From: Candidatus Eiseniibacteriota bacterium
GTDB taxonomy: Bacteria; Eisenbacteria; RBG-16-71-46; JAFGJU01
Direction of reading: 5' to 3'
Assembly: GCA_016928935.1 (NCBI GenBank)
Contig: JAFGJU010000043.1
Coordinates: forward strand, 1-17,197
DNA: 17,197 nucleotides
Below the pieces are notes generated by a model that worked only from the letters and a program-made list of their open reading frames with translations, was not told the origin of the DNA and ran no database searches. The translations under genes and the position numbers were made by a program. Positions 13,588 through 17,197 of this stretch are shown here, in pieces; the first letter of the stretch is position 1, and each line of letters starts with the position of its first letter.

Positions 13588-14784
13588 TCACCTGCGGAAA
13601 TGCGCCGCTATCTTCCTGACTGCCTCCACCACGTCCGCCGCGTCCTCGTCGGTCATCTTGGGATAGAGCGGCAGCGAAATCAGTCTGTCGTACGCCGCGG
13701 CCGCAACCGGGAAATCCTCCCGCTTGAGCCCGAACGTGTCCCTGTAGTAAGGATGCATGTGGACAGGCACAAAATTGACCGTCGTCCCGATGTTCTCGGC
13801 CTTCAGCTCCTCAATGAATCTGGCCCTGTCTATGGTGAGTCTCTCTAAGTTGAGCATTATGGGATACAGGTGCCGCGCGTGCCTGACCCCGCTGTCCACT
13901 GACAGAGTTGTTATCTCGTCCATGCCCGCGAATTCCCTGTCGTACAGGGCCGCGATACTCTCCCGCCTCTCCAGGAACTGTCCCAGCTTCTCCAGCTGGC
14001 AGAGCCCCAGGGCGGCTTGTATGTCGGTCATGTTGTACTTGAACCCCGGGTACATCACTTCGTAGTACCAGGACCCCGCCGAGGTGTACCTCTTCCACGC
14101 GTCCTTGCTCATGCCGTGGAAGGCGTAGAGCCGGATCCTGGCCGCGAGCTCGGGGTCGTCGGTGACCACGGCTCCGCCCTCTGCCGTCGTCAAGTTCTTT
14201 ATGGCGTAGAAGCTGAAGCAGGTGGCCGCGCTCAGCGTGCCCACGTTCCTTCCCTTGTACACGGCGCCCAGGGCGTGTGCCGCGTCTTCCACCACCGGAA
14301 CGCCGGCCTTTCGGGCGATCTCCGCTATCTCGTCCATGCGGCAGGGATGCCCGCCGTAGTGGACCGGGATGATCGCCTTGGTGCGAGGGGTCATCCTGCG
14401 CCTTATCTCTTCCGGCGAGATGGTCATGGCCCCCGGCTCCACGTCGGCCAGCACCGGCCGCGCCTTGAGGTGCAGGATGACGTTGGCCGTGGAGCAGAAT
14501 GTCATGGTGGACGTGACGACCTCGTCGCCCTCTCCGACCCCGAGGGCGGCCAGCGAGACGTGCAGGGCGGCAGTGCAGGAGCTCAACACGACTGCGTGAG
14601 CGGCGCCGGTGTAAGACGCCAGACGCTTCTCGAACTCAAAGGCGCGGGGGCCGGTCGTTATCCAACCGGAATCCAGCACCTTCAGAACCTCCCTCTTTTC
14701 TTCATCCCCCACGAGCGGGAGCGCGTACGGAAGGAACTGCTTGCGCACCGGGGTGCCGCCGGCGGATGCGGGTAGAGATGTCAT
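13588..14784 (-). CDS. DegT/DnrJ/EryC1/StrS aminotransferase, ArnB-like (PLP-dependent sugar 4-aminotransferase)
   Basis: This 398-residue fold-type I aminotransferase would convert a 4-keto nucleotide sugar to the 4-amino form using an amino acid donor. It has FLPYALPLVGDEEKREVLKV (17-36), DSGWITTGPRAFEFE (38-52), SSCTAALHVSLAALG (68-82), GDEVVTSTMTFCSTAN (86-101), the PLP-ring contact EDAAHALGA (166-174), SFYAIKNLTTAEGG (191-204) with the Schiff-base Lys196, and PGFKYNMTDIQAALG (246-260). The FLPxxxP, SGWITTGP and AIKNxTxxEGG blocks closely recall ArnB, but other UDP- or dTDP-sugar 4-aminotransferases share them. The frame is open to 14895; I start at the ATG of 14782-14784 because GAGGA lies four bases upstream and the earlier 37 residues are Arg/Ser-rich with no family match. 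The 136-base gap upstream shows no clear promoter. Confidence 0.93.
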   Translation of the reverse strand: MTSLPASAGGTPVRKQFLPYALPLVGDEEKREVLKVLDSGWITTGPRAFEFEKRLASYTGAAHAVVLSSCTAALHVSLAALGVGEGDEVVTSTMTFCSTANVILHLKARPVLADVEPGAMTISPEEIRRRMTPRTKAIIPVHYGGHPCRMDEIAEIARKAGVPVVEDAAHALGAVYKGRNVGTLSAATCFSFYAIKNLTTAEGGAVVTDDPELAARIRLYAFHGMSKDAWKRYTSAGSWYYEVMYPGFKYNMTDIQAALGLCQLEKLGQFLERRESIAALYDREFAGMDEITTLSVDSGVRHARHLYPIMLNLERLTIDRARFIEELKAENIGTTVNFVPVHMHPYYRDTFGLKREDFPVAAAAYDRLISLPLYPKMTDEDAADVVEAVRKIAAHFRR

Positions 14785-14920
14785 CGGATCCTCGCTCGAG
14801 CTGCTTCCCAGCGTCATCCGGCTCGTTCGACTTCGGCCGCCTGATTCGTGTCGCTCGGCCGCGGCTCGTCTGTTCGTCCTCTGTGGCGGGCCCAAGGCAG
14901 GTCACACCGCCGTCTTGTTC

Positions 14921-15910
14921 CTATTTGTACCGATACCTGACGTTGTAGTAGATGTCGTCCAGGTAGTTGGGAATGCGGCTCTCCTCGAACAGTTTCTGTA
15001 TCTCGAGCACTCCGGACTTGACCGTGCGGCCGACTCTGTACCCGAGCACGTGCCTGGCCTTGTCGAAAGACACGTGGTAGCTCCTCAAGTCCAGGCTCTC
15101 CTCCACCACTTCCACCGCCGTGCCGGGCACGCACTGCCTCACGATGTCGCCCAGCTCGGAGATGCGGTAGTTCTGCTCGTCGCTGCCCACGTTGAACACC
15201 TCGCGGTTGACGCTGGAAGCGGGCGCCTCCAGCAACATGACGGCCGCCTCGGCCGCGTCCTCCACGTGAACGTTCGGCCTCCACTGCCGCCCGCCGTAGA
15301 TCTTGATCTTCCGCTCCTTGACGGCCTTCGCCGCCAGGATGTTGACGACAAGGTCGAAGCGCATCCTGTAGGACGCGCCGTATATGGTCGCGAACCGCAT
15401 TATGGACGCGACCACGTCGGTGCCGTCGAATCCCCGGAGTATTATCTCCTCGGACCTCAGGTTGGTCTCGGCGTACAGCGATACCGGATTCACGAGAGAA
15501 CCCTCGTTGAGGATGTAGTCTTCCGCGGCCCCGTAGACGCTGCAGGTGGAGGCAAACACGAACCGCTTTAGCCCTTTGTACTTCGTGATCTCCACCACGA
15601 TCTTGGTCGCCTCGTAGTTTATGGCGTGCGTCACGTCCGGCTTGAGCTCGCACGCCGGGTCTCCCACGAGCCCGGCAAGGTGTACGACGCCGTAGCAGCC
15701 GTCCATGGACTCCACGACGTCCTCTATGTGCCGTATGTCGCCCTTCATGAGCTCAAAATCCGGGTTGCCGTAAAGCTCCTTCACCGACGCATCGCCGAAG
15801 AGCAGGCTGTCCAGCACGCGCACGGAGTATCCGCGCGCCAGGAGACGGCGCACGAGAGCCGAACCGACGTACCCGGCTCCACCCGTCACCAGGATCTTCC
15901 TTTTTTCCAT
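14921..15910 (-). CDS. NAD-dependent nucleotide-sugar epimerase/dehydratase (extended SDR) with Asn in place of the YxxxK lysine
   Basis: This 329-residue extended SDR has the cofactor loop VTGGAGYVGSALVRRLLARG (8-27), KGDIRHIEDV (56-65), VVHLAGLVGDPACE (75-88), RFVFASTCSVYGA (116-128) and the substrate-side RPNVHVEDAAEAAVMLL (211-227). The catalytic Tyr is in SLYAETNLRSEE (144-155), where the usual YxxxK reads Y146-A-E-T-N150; the codon is AAC, one base from AAG (Lys). The subgroup with VGDPAC and STCSVYG is common in polysaccharide loci and acts on UDP-, GDP- or dTDP-sugars. The lost Lys would be expected to weaken redox catalysis unless another group substitutes. A GAGAGGTG precedes the ATG at 15908-15910. 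It lies just before the aminotransferase gene and could supply its keto-sugar substrate or an epimer (inference). Confidence 0.88.
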   Translation of the reverse strand: MEKRKILVTGGAGYVGSALVRRLLARGYSVRVLDSLLFGDASVKELYGNPDFELMKGDIRHIEDVVESMDGCYGVVHLAGLVGDPACELKPDVTHAINYEATKIVVEITKYKGLKRFVFASTCSVYGAAEDYILNEGSLVNPVSLYAETNLRSEEIILRGFDGTDVVASIMRFATIYGASYRMRFDLVVNILAAKAVKERKIKIYGGRQWRPNVHVEDAAEAAVMLLEAPASSVNREVFNVGSDEQNYRISELGDIVRQCVPGTAVEVVEESLDLRSYHVSFDKARHVLGYRVGRTVKSGVLEIQKLFEESRIPNYLDDIYYNVRYRYK

Positions 15911-15985
15911 CGCGAAACACCTCTCAACGTTACGGGGATGCTCCCACTACGCGCTGCGAGAGGCCTCCTCGCTGCCAGGAAGACC

Positions 15986-17197
15986 TCACGGGCGCCGGCC
16001 CTTCCAGCCGAAGAACCCCAGCACCAGCGGCTTGAGCCTCGGCCCGAGCCCGTCCAGAAGGAAGACGTCCTCGTCCCGGAAGATGCCGACCAGCCTGGCC
16101 GAGGCCCAGAACACTCCGACGCCGACGGCGCAGGCCGCCAGAAACGCCGACACCGAGTCCACGTAGTCCGTCACGAAGAAGAACGCCACCAGCGGCAGCG
16201 ACGCGGCGTAGCAGCGCGCGATGAAGCCCCACGGGATGGCGAATCGCACACCAGTTCTCTTGAGCGCATAATAATACACGAAAGGCGAAGCCGCGATAAC
16301 AATAGTCACCGGCACGACCGCTCCGAACAGGCCGTAGCGCGGTATCAACAGGAAGTCCAGCCCCACGTTGACGACGGCGTTCGCACAGTAGATGACGAGG
16401 TTGAGCCAGGTGAGCTCCATCACGTACAGAGACATACTGAGCGGAGTGGAGAAGAAGGAGACGGAAAATATCAAGAAGAACATCCGGGCCAGGACCCCGG
16501 ACTGCGCCATAGGCTCACCGAACACGACGGGAACCCCGGCCGCCGCGATTGCGGCCCCGAAAACCGACAGCGGGGCCACCAGCGCGAACAGAAGCTTGTA
16601 GTAGGCGCCGATGGCGTCACCGAGGGCCTCTCTTCTCCTCGTGTACACCTCCGCGAACGTGGCCATGAGCAGAGGCCACACGGCGCCGGGCACCATCTCG
16701 AGGACCTGCTGCGGTATTCTGTAGCCGAGGTCGAAGAGCCCCGCGTCCTCGGCACTGCTGTAGTAGAGCAGAAACAGAGTCTCCGACTGCCGCCACGTGA
16801 CCAGGTTCAAGACCCCTATCACGGCGAAGGGCAGAGAGTATTTCACGACCCTGCGCACCCCGGTGAAAGACGGCCGGAGCGTGAGCGGCACGTGCACGGC
16901 GCAGCGCTCGAACAACAAAACAGTGAGAAAGCCGCCGGATATCGCAGCCGCCACCAGGACGCCGATAACGCCGTGGCCCATTCGCAGGAAGGCCACTGTC
17001 AGGGCCAGCGTGACCAGGAGCGACACAGTCGTGTAGATGCTGAGAAGCCTGACGTCGTAGAAGGACGTGAGGAGCTGCGACGCCAGCACCGACATCAGGT
17101 CTATGACCAGAAGCCCCACGCCCACTTTGAGTATCAGCCCCAGGCCGGGAGTCCTGAAGAACGTTCCCAGGCTCTCACCCCACAGAAGAAACAGGAC
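15986..17197 (-). CDS. Wzx-type oligosaccharide flippase (MOP superfamily), N-terminus outside the window
   Basis: The frame is open to the right edge, so 403 residues are seen and the beginning is missing; a GTG at 17125 is probably internal, since the 24 codons before it (VLFLLWGESLG onward) read as helix and loop without a stop. About ten hydrophobic segments alternate with short Arg-rich loops. FTGVRRVVKYSLPFAVIGVL, from residue 110 of the visible part, is the typical start of the second half of RfbX/Wzx proteins, followed by SAEDAGLFDLGYRIPQQVLE and a long cytoplasmic helix near TFAEVYTRRREALGDAI. MOP flippases move lipid-linked repeat units from the inner to the outer leaflet. Usual length is 400-500 residues, so roughly 20-90 are missing. 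It is upstream of all other genes here and 75 bases before the SDR gene. Confidence 0.9.
   Translation of the reverse strand, partial: VLFLLWGESLGTFFRTPGLGLILKVGVGLLVIDLMSVLASQLLTSFYDVRLLSIYTTVSLLVTLALTVAFLRMGHGVIGVLVAAAISGGFLTVLLFERCAVHVPLTLRPSFTGVRRVVKYSLPFAVIGVLNLVTWRQSETLFLLYYSSAEDAGLFDLGYRIPQQVLEMVPGAVWPLLMATFAEVYTRRREALGDAIGAYYKLLFALVAPLSVFGAAIAAAGVPVVFGEPMAQSGVLARMFFLIFSVSFFSTPLSMSLYVMELTWLNLVIYCANAVVNVGLDFLLIPRYGLFGAVVPVTIVIAASPFVYYYALKRTGVRFAIPWGFIARCYAASLPLVAFFFVTDYVDSVSAFLAACAVGVGVFWASARLVGIFRDEDVFLLDGLGPRLKPLVLGFFGWKGRRP

Larger units (their letters stand above)
464..17197 (-). other. Polysaccharide/glycoconjugate biosynthesis operon (15 genes, right end open)
   Basis: Fifteen genes lie on the minus strand without any divergent gene, and most neighbours touch or overlap. 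ATGA four-base overlaps occur at 11665-11668, 10940-10943, 10524-10527, 7521-7524 and 1588-1591, and a TAATG junction at 6326-6330. The larger gaps (15911-15985, 14785-14920, 13455-13587, 12859-12920 and 5290-5353) are all under 140 bases, and I see no convincing internal promoter or U-tract terminator in them. The content is consistent with one job: flippase, nucleotide-sugar tailoring, polyprenyl-linked sugar handling, five GT4 enzymes and a uronosyl C5-epimerase. That this is one transcript is an inference from spacing and orientation. The right end lies outside the window, so the promoter is not seen. Confidence 0.75.

Overview
The window is a single, entirely minus-strand block of surface-polysaccharide / glycoconjugate biosynthesis genes. 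The DNA is G+C-rich (about 60-65% by eye). Genes are packed head to tail, mostly with ATGA, TAATG or 1-nt junctions and good Shine-Dalgarno sequences (for example a GGAGGTGA before the gene starting at 10943). Arg AGG and Ile ATA codons are fairly common for such a G+C content. This fits a high-G+C bacterium, possibly from a poorly sampled phylum. An archaeon is not excluded by sequence alone, and I cannot name the taxon.

In the direction of transcription (right to left), the order is as follows. A Wzx/MOP-type flippase enters from the right edge (17197-15986). Sugar-nucleotide tailoring follows: an SDR epimerase/dehydratase (15910-14921), an ArnB-like DegT/DnrJ aminotransferase (14784-13588), a GNAT acetyltransferase (13454-12921) and an ATP-grasp ligase (12858-11665). 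Next is a tightly coupled membrane-donor module: a GT2 polyprenyl-phosphate sugar transferase (11668-10940), a DUF2304 protein (10943-10524), a four-helix ArnE/EamA-like carrier (10527-10153) and an 876-residue GT-C-like polytopic protein with a large C-terminal soluble part (10151-7521). The polymer-assembly part follows: a GT4 glycosyltransferase (7524-6328), a heparosan-type glucuronyl C5-epimerase homologue (6328-5354), and four more GT4 enzymes (5289-3991, 4015-2861, 2850-1588, 1591-464). A 221-bp gap (243-463) with an inverted repeat and a promoter-like pair separates this from the start of another SDR gene that runs off the left edge (242-1).

Read together, the cluster predicts an exported glycan containing a 4-amino (probably N-acylated) sugar. 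Its backbone is built by five GT-B enzymes, and its uronic acid may be epimerised at C5 (GlcA to IdoA, as in heparin-like polymers). A separate arn/gtr-like branch (GT2, DUF2304, ArnE-like protein, GT-C) would load a sugar on a polyprenyl phosphate, flip it and transfer it outside the membrane. No obvious priming phosphoglycosyltransferase, UDP-glucose dehydrogenase or classical Wzy polymerase lies in the window, so those functions are either outside it or carried by the GT-C-like protein.

No rRNA, tRNA, CRISPR array, insertion sequence or phage gene was seen. The many long plus-strand open frames are antisense shadows of G+C-rich genes.
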